From the NCBI GenBank assembly GCA_965250225.1, contig CBDFNQ010000027.1, positions 1 through 64,000 of the forward strand: 64,000 nucleotides of DNA, written 5' to 3'. How positions within the stretch are numbered: the first letter of the stretch is position 1; each line of letters begins with the position of its first letter. This document shows positions 17,783 to 26,995 of this stretch, one piece after another. A program made the position numbers and the translations under genes. This DNA is from CBDEUK01 sp965250225 (lineage in GTDB: Bacteria > Pseudomonadota > Gammaproteobacteria > Eutrophobiales > Eutrophobiaceae). The notes under the pieces are model-generated. The model was not told the origin of the DNA and did not search any database. It worked only from the letters and a program-made list of their open reading frames with translations.

Positions 17783-18436
17783 GTGAAAATCATATTAATG
17801 GGACCACCAGGAGCGGGAAAAGGTACTCAGGCGAACTATATCACAGGAAAATTCAACATACCTCAGATCTCAACTGGAGATATGCTGCGTGCGGCTGTAC
17901 GAGCCGGAACAGAGTTGGGTGCTATGGCAAAAAAAATCATGGATGCGGGTGATTTAGTCTCCGATGATCTGATTTTACAGTTAGTTAAGGAACGGATCAG
18001 TGAATCTGATTGTGCAAAGGGTTATTTATTCGATGGGTTCCCTCGCACTATTGCACAGGCAGATGGTATGAAAAATAATAATATTAATATTGATTATGTG
18101 GTTGAACTGGTTGTGCCAGACAAAGAGATTATCTCTCGTATGAGTGGCAGACGTGTGCATGAAGCCTCTGGTCGGACTTATCATGTTGTATTTAACCCAC
18201 CAACAATTGAAGGAATCGATGATATTACTGGTGAATCTCTTATTCAAAGAAAGGATGACACAGAAGAAACTGTGAAAAAAAGACTGGATGTGTATCACGA
18301 TCAAACAAAACCTTTAGTGAGTTACTATCAGAACTGGTTATCTTCACATGACAAACTTGCACCAACTTATGTGAGTATTGATGGTGTTGGGGATGTTACA
18401 ACGATCACTAAATCGATAGCAGCTGCATTAAATTAA
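17783..18436 (+). CDS. adk: Adenylate kinase
   Basis: Interconverts ATP + AMP and 2 ADP. P-loop MGPPGAGKGTQ (6-16), AMP-binding QISTGDMLRAA, GFPRTIAQA, and a long LID domain starting GRRVHEASGRTYHVVFNPP without zinc cysteines. It has 217 residues, the usual size of the long form. The start is GTG at 17783, preceded by a GGAGG ribosome-binding site (about 8 nt spacing). An intrinsic terminator follows directly. Confidence 0.97.
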   Translation: MKIILMGPPGAGKGTQANYITGKFNIPQISTGDMLRAAVRAGTELGAMAKKIMDAGDLVSDDLILQLVKERISESDCAKGYLFDGFPRTIAQADGMKNNNINIDYVVELVVPDKEIISRMSGRRVHEASGRTYHVVFNPPTIEGIDDITGESLIQRKDDTEETVKKRLDVYHDQTKPLVSYYQNWLSSHDKLAPTYVSIDGVGDVTTITKSIAAALN

Positions 18437-18472
18437 ATGTGTTTAATTTAGAGTAAAACACATATTTTTTTT
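18437..18472 (+). terminator. Intrinsic terminator after adk
   Basis: ATGTGTTT (18437-18444) pairs with AAACACAT (18456-18463) and is followed by a run of eight T. Confidence 0.8.
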
Positions 18473-18665
18473 AATTTTTTATGATAATTCGATAAAAATA
18501 ACGTTTAATTCATTAAAACTTTATATTTATTTATAAAAAACGTATAAATAGTTAAAAAAACTATAGAAAAAATAAAAAACATTACTATAATGTCTTCGAG
18601 TTTTTTGTTTGTTTAATTAAGTTTTTTTATTTCTTTTAATTGTTGAGCTCAGGGGAATCTAAACC
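18473..18665 (+). promoter_or_regulatory. Very AT-rich leader of the H1-like gene with a consensus -10
   Basis: About 190 bp of A- and T-tracts without a gene. TATAAT at 18586-18591 is a perfect -10; the position 17 bp upstream has only a weak -35 (ATAGAA), but A-tracts upstream could act as UP elements. AGGGGAA precedes the start codon of the downstream gene. Confidence 0.45.
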
Positions 18666-19058
18666 ATGGCTAAAGTCAGCAAGAAGTCTAGTAAAAAGAA
18701 ACGTCGCAGTGCAAAGAAAAAAACAGCAGTAAGAAGAAAGGTTGCTAAAAAAAGAGTAGCTAAGAAAAAGGCCAAAAAGAAAAAGACTAAGAAAAAAACA
18801 GCCAAGAGAAAGGCTAAAAAGAAAGTAGCTAAGAAAAAGGCCAAAAAAAAGGCCAAAAAGAAAAAGACTAAGAAGAAAACAGCCAAGAGAAAGGCTAAAA
18901 AGAAAGTAGCTAAGAAAAAGGCCAAAAAAAAGGCCAAAAAGAAAAAGACTAAGAAGAAAACAGCCAAGAAAAAGGCTAAAAAGAAAGTAGCCAGAAAAAA
19001 GGCCAAGAGAAAAACAGGCAGAAAAAAGGCTTCCAGAAGGAAGGCCAAAAAAAAATAG
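18666..19058 (+). CDS. Lysine-rich histone-H1-like DNA-binding protein
   Basis: A 130-residue protein made almost wholly of Lys, Ala, Arg and Thr. It is built from tandem repeats of KKKAKKKKTKKKTAK(R/K)KAK type (period about 31 residues, three units), like bacterial H1-like proteins and the tail of AlgP. It should bind nucleic acid non-specifically. The frame ends at TAG directly after a run of nine A (19047-19055). If one A is skipped, the frame stays open for another 43 codons of similarly basic sequence (ending KKLAKKAKL) to the TAA at 19183-19185, just before the terminator. The short form, a slippage product, or a frameshifted 173-residue gene are all possible. Confidence 0.8.
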   Translation: MAKVSKKSSKKKRRSAKKKTAVRRKVAKKRVAKKKAKKKKTKKKTAKRKAKKKVAKKKAKKKAKKKKTKKKTAKRKAKKKVAKKKAKKKAKKKKTKKKTAKKKAKKKVARKKAKRKTGRKKASRRKAKKK

Positions 19059-19217
19059 CAGTTCGTCTTTAGCTTCGACGAAAACGCATTCAGCAAAAAG
19101 GCTGGAAGCAAGAGCCAAAATAAAGGCCAGAAAACGTCGAAGAAAAGAACTTGCTAAAAAGCTGGCAAAAAAGGCAAAGTTATAATTTGTCCAGCATGCT
19201 CTGCTCTATCAATAATG

Positions 19218-19247
19218 TCCCATCGTTCTAGATGGGGCTTTTTTTTT
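19218..19247 (+). terminator. Intrinsic terminator after the H1-like gene
   Basis: CCCATC (19219-19224) pairs with GATGGG (19231-19236), followed by nine T. It lies just after the stop codon of the extended (-1 frame) version of the H1-like gene. Confidence 0.85.
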
Positions 19248-19293
19248 GCCAGTTTTAATTTCGATTCAATAATAATCCTCGTATTAAGTTCAA

Positions 19294-21570
19294 ATGCCTA
19301 AAAAATCCAAAACAAATACTAAAAAAAGACATAAGAATAATAAAACTACAAAAAAAAATGTACGACTCCGCCGTTTGAAACGATTGTTCATTGTCGTAAG
19401 CATCATGGCCTTGATGCTATACACATTATGGCTTGACCACCGAATACGTTTTGAATTTGAAGGCAAACGTTGGAGTTTGCCTGCTAGGGTATTTGCACAA
19501 GCCACTGAGTTGTATATAGGTCAGCAAATATCTTTGAGTGATATTGAAGAAGAATTGCAGAACCTGGGTTACCTGAATTCAAAATACCTCGCTCCAGCGG
19601 GTCGTTTTCATGTGAAAAATGCCAACACTATTGACATCACGACACGTGATTTTCAATTTTGGGATGGTAACGAGCCTAAACGATCGCTCAGAATTCAGCT
19701 GAATAGTCGAACTATCACTCAACTCCTGGATAAAGCTAATCAGGAACAATTATCCATTGCCCGTTTGGAACCAAAATTAATTGGTAAAATTTATCCCGAA
19801 CACAATGAAGACCGAGTGTTGGTTGATTTCAAAAATCTTCCCCCAACTTTAATTAATGCGATATTAGCTGTAGAAGATCGTAATTTTTATAACCATTATG
19901 GTATCGATCCTAAAGGTATTGCACGCGCCATGCTGGCGAACATTAGGCATGGTGCCTTTAAGCAAGGTGGTAGTACATTAACTCAGCAATTAGTTAAGAA
20001 TTTTTTCCTGACACATGAAAAAACATTACGACGTAAATTCAATGAATTTATTATGGCATTGTTGCTGGAATATCATTACAGCAAGGAAGAAATCTTGATT
20101 GCCTATCTTAACGAAGTATATCTAGGACAAAATGGCGCAAGAGCCATACATGGTTTTGGAACTGCGTCTGAATTTTATTTTTCCAAACCTTTAGCAGAAT
20201 TAAACGAATCAGAAGTAGCCTTATTGGTTGCTTTGGTGAAAGGTGCTTCCTATTATAATCCACGTAAACATCCAAAACGTGCATTAGAACGACGTAATCT
20301 TGTGCTCACTGAAATGCAGAATCAGGGCACATTGGATAAAAAACAAATGAGTGTTGCTAAAAAGCGTTGGCTTGGTATTAGCCAGGAACCTGACTGGAGT
20401 GGTAAAGAATACTCTGCATTCATAGATTTACTCAGACAACAACTCACGGAGTTTTATTCTGAACAGCAATTACGAACTGAAGGACTGCGAATTTTTACTA
20501 CCGTCAAGCCGCGCTATCAACGACGTGCTCAATCGGCGGTGAGTAAACGTCTTAAACAATTGGAAGCAAGTCGTGGTCTTGAAAAAAAATCTCTTCAGGC
20601 TGGCTTGATCATCACAACAACGGATACAGCTGATGTACAAGCTGTGATAGGCAGTAGAAACTCTCAGGAAGTAGGATTTAATCGCGCAATTGATGCACGG
20701 CGCCCGATAGGTTCTTTGATTAAACCCGCAGTGTATTTAACAGCACTTTCTCAGCCAGACAAATATAATGTGTTGACGCCTGTTAATGATAGTTCAGTGA
20801 GCCTTAAACAAAAAAACGGTGACGTCTGGCAACCAAAAAACTATGACAATACGCTGCATGGAGTCGTGCCTCTGTATCAGGCATTATCACACTCCTACAA
20901 TTTAGCTACTGTTAATCTTGGAATGACATTGGGTCTCGACTCCGTTATTTCAACTCTACACAAGCTAGGTATCCAACAAAAAATACCAGCTTATCCCTCA
21001 CTATTACTTGGTGCACTGGATCTTTCCGTGCTGGAAGTGACACAAATGTATCAAACATTGGCTAGTGGTGGGTTTCAAGTGCCATTAAATACAATACACG
21101 CTGTGATGGATAAAGACGGTGAGACATTACAGCGTAAAAAATTGAAGGTACGTAAAACTTTTGATGATAAAGCCGTTTATATGAATCATGCTTTATTGTC
21201 GGAAGTCTTTCAAAACGGAACGGCAGCTTCACTTCAAACTCGATTTAAAAACAGTTTGCCGCTTGCTGGAAAAACCGGAACTACTAATGGTTTGAGAGAT
21301 AGTTGGTTCGCAGCCTACGGTTCCAATTTGCTCGCAGTTACATGGGTTGGTCGTGATGATAATCAGCCTGCAAAACTCAGTGGAGCCAGTGGAGCAATGC
21401 AGTTATGGGGGGATGTAATGTCCAGGCTGCCGCTCGAAAAACTGGATTTAACAACACCTGAAGGAATCAGTTGGAGACGGATAAAGACGATCGAACACGG
21501 TTGCAATGATACAGTGCGTTTTCCATTCATGAGCCGATATTTGCCAGATGCATCGCTGCTTTGTCAATGA
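19294..21570 (+). CDS. mrcB: Penicillin-binding protein 1B, bifunctional glycosyltransferase/transpeptidase
   Basis: Polymerises and cross-links peptidoglycan at the inner membrane. It has 758 residues: a basic cytoplasmic tail, one membrane helix (about 30-47), a UB2H region for the LpoB-type activator (about 60-160), the GT51 domain with catalytic Glu194 in AVEDRNFYNHYGID and QGGSTLTQQLVKN, and a transpeptidase domain with SLIK (Ser474, Lys477), SYN (HSYNLATVN) and KTG (Lys660, GKTGTTNGLRDSW). The UB2H segment and overall architecture separate PBP1b from PBP1a. No lpoB is recognised nearby, though the TPR lipoprotein gene downstream is of interest as a partner. Confidence 0.94.
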   Translation: MPKKSKTNTKKRHKNNKTTKKNVRLRRLKRLFIVVSIMALMLYTLWLDHRIRFEFEGKRWSLPARVFAQATELYIGQQISLSDIEEELQNLGYLNSKYLAPAGRFHVKNANTIDITTRDFQFWDGNEPKRSLRIQLNSRTITQLLDKANQEQLSIARLEPKLIGKIYPEHNEDRVLVDFKNLPPTLINAILAVEDRNFYNHYGIDPKGIARAMLANIRHGAFKQGGSTLTQQLVKNFFLTHEKTLRRKFNEFIMALLLEYHYSKEEILIAYLNEVYLGQNGARAIHGFGTASEFYFSKPLAELNESEVALLVALVKGASYYNPRKHPKRALERRNLVLTEMQNQGTLDKKQMSVAKKRWLGISQEPDWSGKEYSAFIDLLRQQLTEFYSEQQLRTEGLRIFTTVKPRYQRRAQSAVSKRLKQLEASRGLEKKSLQAGLIITTTDTADVQAVIGSRNSQEVGFNRAIDARRPIGSLIKPAVYLTALSQPDKYNVLTPVNDSSVSLKQKNGDVWQPKNYDNTLHGVVPLYQALSHSYNLATVNLGMTLGLDSVISTLHKLGIQQKIPAYPSLLLGALDLSVLEVTQMYQTLASGGFQVPLNTIHAVMDKDGETLQRKKLKVRKTFDDKAVYMNHALLSEVFQNGTAASLQTRFKNSLPLAGKTGTTNGLRDSWFAAYGSNLLAVTWVGRDDNQPAKLSGASGAMQLWGDVMSRLPLEKLDLTTPEGISWRRIKTIEHGCNDTVRFPFMSRYLPDASLLCQ

Positions 21571-21792
21571 GCCAGGAGTCTGTCGGGCTATGGGGTTCGT
21601 AGCGAGGGGAGTGAAAAATCTTTCCACTTTTTCGATATTTTTAGGCGCACTCAAGAGTATTTCTCAATATTTTTTGAAGGTCAATAGTTATTCTATTTAA
21701 CGAAAAAGAGCGGGAAAATGGGAAGACTTTTCGCCGCCGCAGTAGAATCGTCTATAGTCCGACAGACTCCAAGTGTTACAATCTTGATTATT

Positions 21793-22362
21793 ATGCGAAT
21801 GACACGTTTTATTATAGGAATGCTCACTACGTCAATGCTATCCGGTTGTGCTTCCAAAGGCGTGCTTGCTCCGGTAGATGATAAAACTGCTGTTGAAGAG
21901 CAAATAAGGACTGTTGATAGTCAGCAACAAGCTCCCACTCATGATTCAGAGAAAATAATCGATGATCGAGATGTGGAGAGTGCAGGTAAGGAAGCAGAAA
22001 ATAGTGATCTTGATATAGATCAACCAGACGCCCTGGTTTTAGCTTTGATCAGTAAAGCGGAACAGCAAATGAGCGAGGGCGATATTGAGAATGCTCTTGC
22101 CAGTCTGAAACGTGGTGCAAGGTTAAAACCAAAAGACCCATGGTTATGGCATTCGTTAGCGGTACTACGTTTGCAAAACCAGGAATGGCAAGAGGCTATT
22201 TCTTTTGCAGAGAAGTCTATCGCCTTATCCGGCTCTAATAGTTTGTTATTAGCAGGGAACTGGCAGATTGTGACCATGGCTAAACGGGCTCTAGGAGACG
22301 TTCCTGGTGCAAAGGAAGCGGAACGAAAGATGGAAAATTATCAGTTGCCTGTAAATTCCTGA
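21793..22362 (+). CDS. TPR-containing lipoprotein
   Basis: A 189-residue putative outer-membrane lipoprotein. The signal peptide MRMTRFIIGMLTTSMLSGC ends in lipobox MLSGC. An acidic disordered stretch is followed by tetratricopeptide-like helices (ALISKAEQQMSEGDIENALA, SLKRGARLKPKDPWLWHSLA, and further). The frame is open to 21718, but a signal peptide only makes sense from the ATG at 21793 (or 21799). It follows mrcB by about 220 bp, so a role beside PBP1b, like the TPR protein LpoA beside PBP1a, is conceivable but not shown. It ends 2 bp from a convergent gene. Confidence 0.7.
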   Translation: MRMTRFIIGMLTTSMLSGCASKGVLAPVDDKTAVEEQIRTVDSQQQAPTHDSEKIIDDRDVESAGKEAENSDLDIDQPDALVLALISKAEQQMSEGDIENALASLKRGARLKPKDPWLWHSLAVLRLQNQEWQEAISFAEKSIALSGSNSLLLAGNWQIVTMAKRALGDVPGAKEAERKMENYQLPVNS

Positions 22363-22364
22363 AG

Positions 22365-22796
22365 TTATTCAGTGGCTTTTACTTTCCCACCACGTTTTTC
22401 AAGTTCGATTAAGTCTTCTAATAGTCCATTTTTTCCCGGACTTCGAATGATGTCCGTATTTGTCCTGGGTATAATGCGTTCTAAGAATGAATCCGTATCC
22501 TGTTGTACTTGTAATTTATCACGAAAGGCCTCATCAGCAAGTCGATCCAGTTCAGTCTGTTCCTCTTCAAGATATTTCAAGAGAATTCTTTGCTGATAGA
22601 CAACCGAATTAGGGTCGTAATTATTTCTTACTTTGCCATTCGCTAAATAACCTCTCGAAGGTATCATCGAGATGTGTCTTGAGTCCCCATGTTTTTTCAC
22701 AACGTGGAAGTGCAAGTCCTCAGTATCAGCAGCAGATATAATGCTTGAGTAAAAAAGACAGGATAAAAAAGTGAGCAATAGTGTCTTGTTTGGCAT
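22365..22796 (-). CDS. Hypothetical secreted protein
   Basis: I do not recognise a family for this 143-residue protein. The N-terminus MPNKTLLLTFLSCLFYSSIISAA is a good Sec signal peptide, with cleavage expected near ISAA. The mature part is hydrophilic, with a charged, probably helical segment (LLKYLEEEQTELDRLADEAF) and no cysteines. Periplasmic location is inferred. It is convergent with the TPR lipoprotein gene, separated by only 2 bp. Confidence 0.6.
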   Translation of the reverse strand: MPNKTLLLTFLSCLFYSSIISAADTEDLHFHVVKKHGDSRHISMIPSRGYLANGKVRNNYDPNSVVYQQRILLKYLEEEQTELDRLADEAFRDKLQVQQDTDSFLERIIPRTNTDIIRSPGKNGLLEDLIELEKRGGKVKATE

Positions 22797-22886
22797 AATT
22801 TCACCTTCTGTACAGATAATGTGGAATGCCCTATAAAAAAAAGGGCGAAGTATAAGATGAATACTATAAGAATATCAGTGGTTTGT

Positions 22887-23174
22887 CTAAACTTCTGGAG
22901 GGGTTTTGTGCTTCAAATGATAGGCAAAGGCGATCACCTCTGCTGCAGCAAGGTATAAGGTTTCAGGTATTTCAGCACCCAGGTCGACTTTTGATAAAAA
23001 ATAGACTAAATCGGACTGTTCCTTGATCGGCACGTCGTTTTCCCGAGCAACTTTCAGAATTTCGTCAGCTACTAAACCTCGGCCTTTGGCCGTTACCGTT
23101 GGTGCTTTTTTCCCGTCATAATGGAGTGCAACCGCTTGTTTATTCAAGTCGATGTCATTTTCTTTTTCGTTCAT
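22887..23174 (-). CDS. Stand-alone FlhB C-terminal-like protein (EscU/YscU/FlhB family)
   Basis: A 95-residue protein equivalent to the cytoplasmic C-terminal domain of the flagellar export switch FlhB, without the membrane part. AVALHYDGKKAPTVTAKGRG, ARENDVPIKEQSDL, LGAEIPETLYLAAAEVIAF align with the region after the FlhB autocleavage site, while the NPTH cleavage motif is absent. Such proteins (FlhX/YlqH type) can stand in for the cleaved fragment of FlhB in substrate-specificity switching. Its start overlaps the stop of the upstream FliK-like gene by 4 bp (ATGA), so they are translated together. Confidence 0.85.
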   Translation of the reverse strand: MNEKENDIDLNKQAVALHYDGKKAPTVTAKGRGLVADEILKVARENDVPIKEQSDLVYFLSKVDLGAEIPETLYLAAAEVIAFAYHLKHKTPPEV

Positions 23175-24508
23175 AAATGCAAATCTACCAATGAGTGATT
23201 AGCTTGAGAATAGGTTGAAGTTGTCGGTTTCCCTGCAAGACATTGCACACAACCAATCTCCATACCTGTTTTAGCAAGTTGGTTTTTTAAATCGTCAAGG
23301 TGATCTTCAATCAATTGCAATGTGTCAGTTTGCTCAGCCCAGATGGAAGTCATAATTTCCTCATTGTAAAGACTGACTTTTGCATGAATTTTTCCCAGGG
23401 ACTCAAAATCAATGGTTAACTCTATTGTCCACATCCCTTTTTCATCAATATTTGAACCTCGGCTATCTCTGAAAATCGATAGATCAAGATTGTCTATTTG
23501 TTTTGAATCCTTGATAGGGATTGTCAGGTTCCAGACCGGCAATTCATTTTTTTCGATTGAAATTGCGCCATTTTGTTGTAGGTTAATTTTAGTCAGAGCC
23601 TGTTCGACTTGCCTACCTAATTCTTTGCTATCGAGGAGCTGATTCATATCAATTCCTGCGAATTTATTGTTTTGTGTCGCAGTCATTTGTGATGTTTTTA
23701 TCAGTTCGTTTGGAACTGTCTGTGTAGTTTTCGATAGCGTAGATCCAATATTGCCAGATATAGAGCTTGTTGTTGGTTGAACTGCTTGTTGTATGTTTGA
23801 AGTTCGCGGTGAAGATTGGGTATTACTTATTTTAACCGGTTGATTGAGTAATGGGTTTTCATTTTTTAGTACATTTAAAGCAGTTGCCACTTTTAATAAT
23901 GCTGCTTTGAAATCATTGGCGGTAAGTAGAGTGTTCCTGCTTCCGCCAGATGGGTTTTCCTGAATCAGCTTTGCTAAATGTGCTTCAAGAAACAGACCTG
24001 ATTGTTTTATTGCTTGTTTTAAACCGTCTCTTGTCGAAGCTTGTTGTGGGCTACTTAAGGATTGTGAGAGAGTTTGCAAATTTTGTATCAATTTTTGCGG
24101 TAGGTTTTTTGCGCTGGCAGGATTTTGTAATACTTCATTCAAGGTTTTCAATAATGGCTCAACTGAGGCCGGCTTTGGTAGAGCTGTTTTTAGTAAGCTA
24201 TTACGACTGGCTTTTAATATTTGTTGTTCAAGCTGTGCTTGAGTTAGTTTGTCTGACAAATTTACCGCTTTTAAAACGATTGGATCACCAACTTTTTCAA
24301 CAACCAATTTTAATTTCTGGCCGATCTCGAGTTTCTGTTCTGTGTGTGCCTGTATCCGTTGATTATTGATCAGTAACTCAACTAGATTTTTTCCGAGTTG
24401 TGCTTGCACGGATGCATGGAGGCTCTGGCCTGCTAACAGCTTTAAACCTGCACTGTTGGATTCAAGCGCTAACAGCGCCTGATTAACGGTAATATTGGCT
24501 AATTCCAT
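23171..24508 (-). CDS. FliK-like hook-length control domain protein
   Basis: A 445-residue protein. The C-terminal domain (about 330-440) resembles the FliK C-terminal (Flg_hook) domain: WTIELTIDFESLGKIHAKVS, IWAEQTDTLQLIEDHLDDLK. The first part is a long Gln/Leu/Asn-rich helical region. In flagellar systems this domain contacts FlhB and switches export from hook to filament; here the partner encoded next door is a soluble FlhB-C-like protein. No other flagellar genes lie in the window. It starts 24 bp from a divergent gene, leaving little room for a promoter unless that gene starts later. Confidence 0.8.
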   Translation of the reverse strand: MELANITVNQALLALESNSAGLKLLAGQSLHASVQAQLGKNLVELLINNQRIQAHTEQKLEIGQKLKLVVEKVGDPIVLKAVNLSDKLTQAQLEQQILKASRNSLLKTALPKPASVEPLLKTLNEVLQNPASAKNLPQKLIQNLQTLSQSLSSPQQASTRDGLKQAIKQSGLFLEAHLAKLIQENPSGGSRNTLLTANDFKAALLKVATALNVLKNENPLLNQPVKISNTQSSPRTSNIQQAVQPTTSSISGNIGSTLSKTTQTVPNELIKTSQMTATQNNKFAGIDMNQLLDSKELGRQVEQALTKINLQQNGAISIEKNELPVWNLTIPIKDSKQIDNLDLSIFRDSRGSNIDEKGMWTIELTIDFESLGKIHAKVSLYNEEIMTSIWAEQTDTLQLIEDHLDDLKNQLAKTGMEIGCVQCLAGKPTTSTYSQANHSLVDLHL

Positions 24509-24532
24509 AGGTTATTTTAGCGGCTATTTGGC

Positions 24533-25441
24533 ATGAAACTTGACTATTACTTTAGTCAATTGAAACGTATATCACCAAGACAGTTAAACAATAATATGAC
24601 GCAACTCAAGAGTTGGTTTATACGCCGGGGAAAACAGATAAAAGGCCCATATTTAGAGACATTGATACGCCAATATCTATTGCTCGGACGAATACGTGAA
24701 AACGATGAAGTCAGTACGGACAAGGAAAATTGGTTGCCCATAGCAAAACACAAAACGCTATTTCCAGACGTGATGCTGGAGAACCCAAGGGATAAAGATA
24801 AAATACTTGCTGAACGGATCAAGCTTGATGAACGTACCAGGGATCGACGTGATAGTAAGGAAGATATGGGGGATGAACGTCGCAAGGCACGTGATCGCCG
24901 TCAGCAAGAACCTGAAGATATGGTGGAATATCGTGAACGTCATGCAAGGGTTATGGATAGTATTGTTGAGGCACACAAGCCGCTCAGGAACTATCGGTTA
25001 TTTGTAATTATTCCGGTGGTATTGATAGTATTAATTGGGTTGGGTTATCTCTTTCAAAGTAGTGTAGATCGGGATAAACCTGATTGTAATGCACAGCCCG
25101 GTCCTGATATTAACTGGAATAACTGTTCAAAGCGCGGTGTTAATCTCGCTAATAAAAATCTATCACAGGCAAATTTAAAAAATAGTAAATTACATCAGGC
25201 GAATTTCCTGGGTGCAGTATTAACGGCGGCGGATTTGTCTTATGCAGAATTAACAATGGCAGTCCTCGTGAATGCAGAACTCAATGGTGCCAGACTGAAA
25301 GGTGCCAATCTGACTGGAGCAGATTTGAGTTATGCAAATCTGGAAAACGCCGATCTGTCTTTTGCTGATTTAACCGACGCAATGATCGGAGGTGTAAATC
25401 TGAACAATGCCCATCTGGATAATGCTATATGGTGTCGATAA
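24533..25441 (+). CDS. Membrane protein with N-terminal GYF-like domain and C-terminal pentapeptide repeats
   Basis: Of 302 residues, about 25-70 resemble a small GYF_2-type domain (SWFIRRGKQIKGPY ... VSTDKENWLPI). A charged Asp/Arg-rich helix follows, then one membrane helix (about 156-174, LFVIIPVVLIVLIGLGYLF), and a pentapeptide-repeat beta-helix at about 200-300 (A(N/D)LxxAxL repeats, for example ARLKGANLTGADLSYANLEN). Orientation suggests a cytoplasmic N-domain and an outer repeat domain. The function is unknown. An in-frame ATG at 24596 (MTQLKSWF) would leave a more natural gap to the divergent FliK-like gene and may be the true start. Confidence 0.7.
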   Translation: MKLDYYFSQLKRISPRQLNNNMTQLKSWFIRRGKQIKGPYLETLIRQYLLLGRIRENDEVSTDKENWLPIAKHKTLFPDVMLENPRDKDKILAERIKLDERTRDRRDSKEDMGDERRKARDRRQQEPEDMVEYRERHARVMDSIVEAHKPLRNYRLFVIIPVVLIVLIGLGYLFQSSVDRDKPDCNAQPGPDINWNNCSKRGVNLANKNLSQANLKNSKLHQANFLGAVLTAADLSYAELTMAVLVNAELNGARLKGANLTGADLSYANLENADLSFADLTDAMIGGVNLNNAHLDNAIWCR

Positions 25442-25519
25442 AAGGATTTGTGCCAGTGGTTCAGTCGGTCGTTGTATTACGGAGTAAAGAAATCTCTGTT
25501 CGTATAAGTTCTTGCTGAA

Positions 25520-26070
25520 TTATTCCGAAAACGATTCGGTTTGGTAGGTCCATGCCAACGTGGGTATTTCGTTTGATGTAATGCCAGCTTTTTGTTTTAA
25601 GTGAGTTAAAAAGTCTTCAGGTGTAGATAAGTCATCCCATACTGCTGGTAAAAATGTTGCGTGTTTATGATCTTTTTCTATTACTAATCCATCAACATTT
25701 TTTTTGAGTTTCATCAGCAATTCTGTTTCATTAGAAAATTCTAGTGGTTGGGGTTTATTGAGTACGGATATGCTGATACTGATTAGATGCAAATTCAGTA
25801 TGGGTTAAGGGTTCAAACCGTGGGTCTTTAAAGGCGGCTGAGCGGGCGTTATTCATCACACTATTTATCAATGGAGAATGAGCCTCCATATTGCCGACAC
25901 AACCTCTTAATGCGTGATTAATTTTTAAAGTGACAAAGCTGGCGAGGCATTTTTGCAATTCATGGGGGATTTGTTCAGAGAAATCTTGATGATTATCTCT
26001 ATTTAATTCGCATTCAATGCTGAATCTGGCAGCTCTCAACAGCTGTTGTTTTAAGGCTTTCGTCTAACAT
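25520..26070 (-). pseudogene. amrA: AmmeMemoRadiSam protein A (AMMECR1 domain), frame-broken
   Basis: The AMMECR1 fold is clear in two overlapping frames: NHALRGCVGNMEAHSPLIN and ARSAAFKDPRFEPLTHTEF in the first, LISISISVLNKPQPLEF and ATFLPAVWDD in the second. Two single-base insertions are needed to explain it: an extra A after codon 4 (ATG TTA GAC GAA A GCC), near 26058, and an extra T near 25788 (TTT GCA T CTA). Removing them yields one protein of about 180 residues beginning MLDEALKQQLL. Residues around the breaks are otherwise well conserved and no internal stops exist in the corrected frame. Its partners amrB and amrS lie next to it and are also broken. Confidence 0.8.
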
Positions 26071-26090
26071 TTACTAACTCATCAGTATGT

Positions 26091-26883
26091 TTAAATAATG
26101 GCGTAAGCGCCATAACCAACAACACGATCTTTTGTCCCAGCGGTGTCGCCAGAATTTCTAACATCCAGGGTCTTTACACTCAAGGAATTTTCATTGGCAA
26201 ATTGCAGTAAACCGTTCATGGGTCGACAACCACAGGCTTGTTCTGATCCGATTGACTCAATATTAAATGATTCAATCGCTGTCGTAGTTTGTTTGTCCAG
26301 CAGTTTGGCCTGATCGTAATGATGAAAATGGCTTAAATCAGAACTGACAATAATTAACGTCTCATCATTCCAGATAGATTTCAGTACATCACTGACATCG
26401 GCTGCTGAAACATCGCCGACAACAATCGGGATCAACAGGAATTCATTCAATAGCGTTTGTAAAAAAGGTAGATGCACTTCAAGCGAGTGTTCCTCTTTAT
26501 GCGTTTCATCAAATTCAAGCACACTATTCATCTTGATCAGTTTCTGTTGTGTCGCTTTATCCAAAGGGATATTGCCGAACGGTGTTGCAAAATAATCAAC
26601 TGTACTTAACGCCATACCTTTTACATAGACTCTATGCGCTGGTCCCATGAGCACTACGCGTTTGATATTGTCTTTGATCGGTATAATCGTTTGATAGGCA
26701 TTGGCTGCAATCGTACCGGAATATAATGTAACCGGCATGAGGTGCTATGATGGCTTTTGGTGTGATATGAGTACTTGTTGCTTCAGCCATGAAATTTAAA
26801 ATCATATTTTCTAATTCACACCGATCTTTTGGATAAAAAGATCCTGCAACGGCCGTAGGTCGAACAGAGTTCCGGTTAAGCAT
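26091..26883 (-). pseudogene. amrB: AmmeMemoRadiSam protein B (MEMO1 family), frame-broken
   Basis: A MEMO-family protein, related to metal-dependent class III dioxygenases. The first frame holds RPTAVAGSFYPKDRCELENM and IIAPHAGYI; the second continues YSGTIAANAYQTI, LMGPAHRVYVKGMAL, EEHSLEVHLPFLQTLL, VSSDLSHFHHYDQA and ACGCRPMNGLL, including the conserved His and Cys residues. A single extra A near 26724 (GGT TAC ATT A TAT TCC) separates the frames. Removing it gives an uninterrupted protein of about 263 residues. It probably forms an operon with amrA (20 bp gap). Confidence 0.82.
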
Positions 26884-26995
26884 ATTATTTAATGAAGTCT
26901 CATAAAAAAATTAATGTCGACAAAAGTGAACTATTATGTAAATCATATTAACTATATTTAATTATAAGACCCTTGAGCGTACTTTGCAGTGAATA

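Noticed and set aside
18636..19118. Long minus-strand Leu/Phe-rich frames opposite the H1-like gene
   Set aside because: They are the reverse reading of lysine/alanine codons; composition artefact, not membrane proteins.
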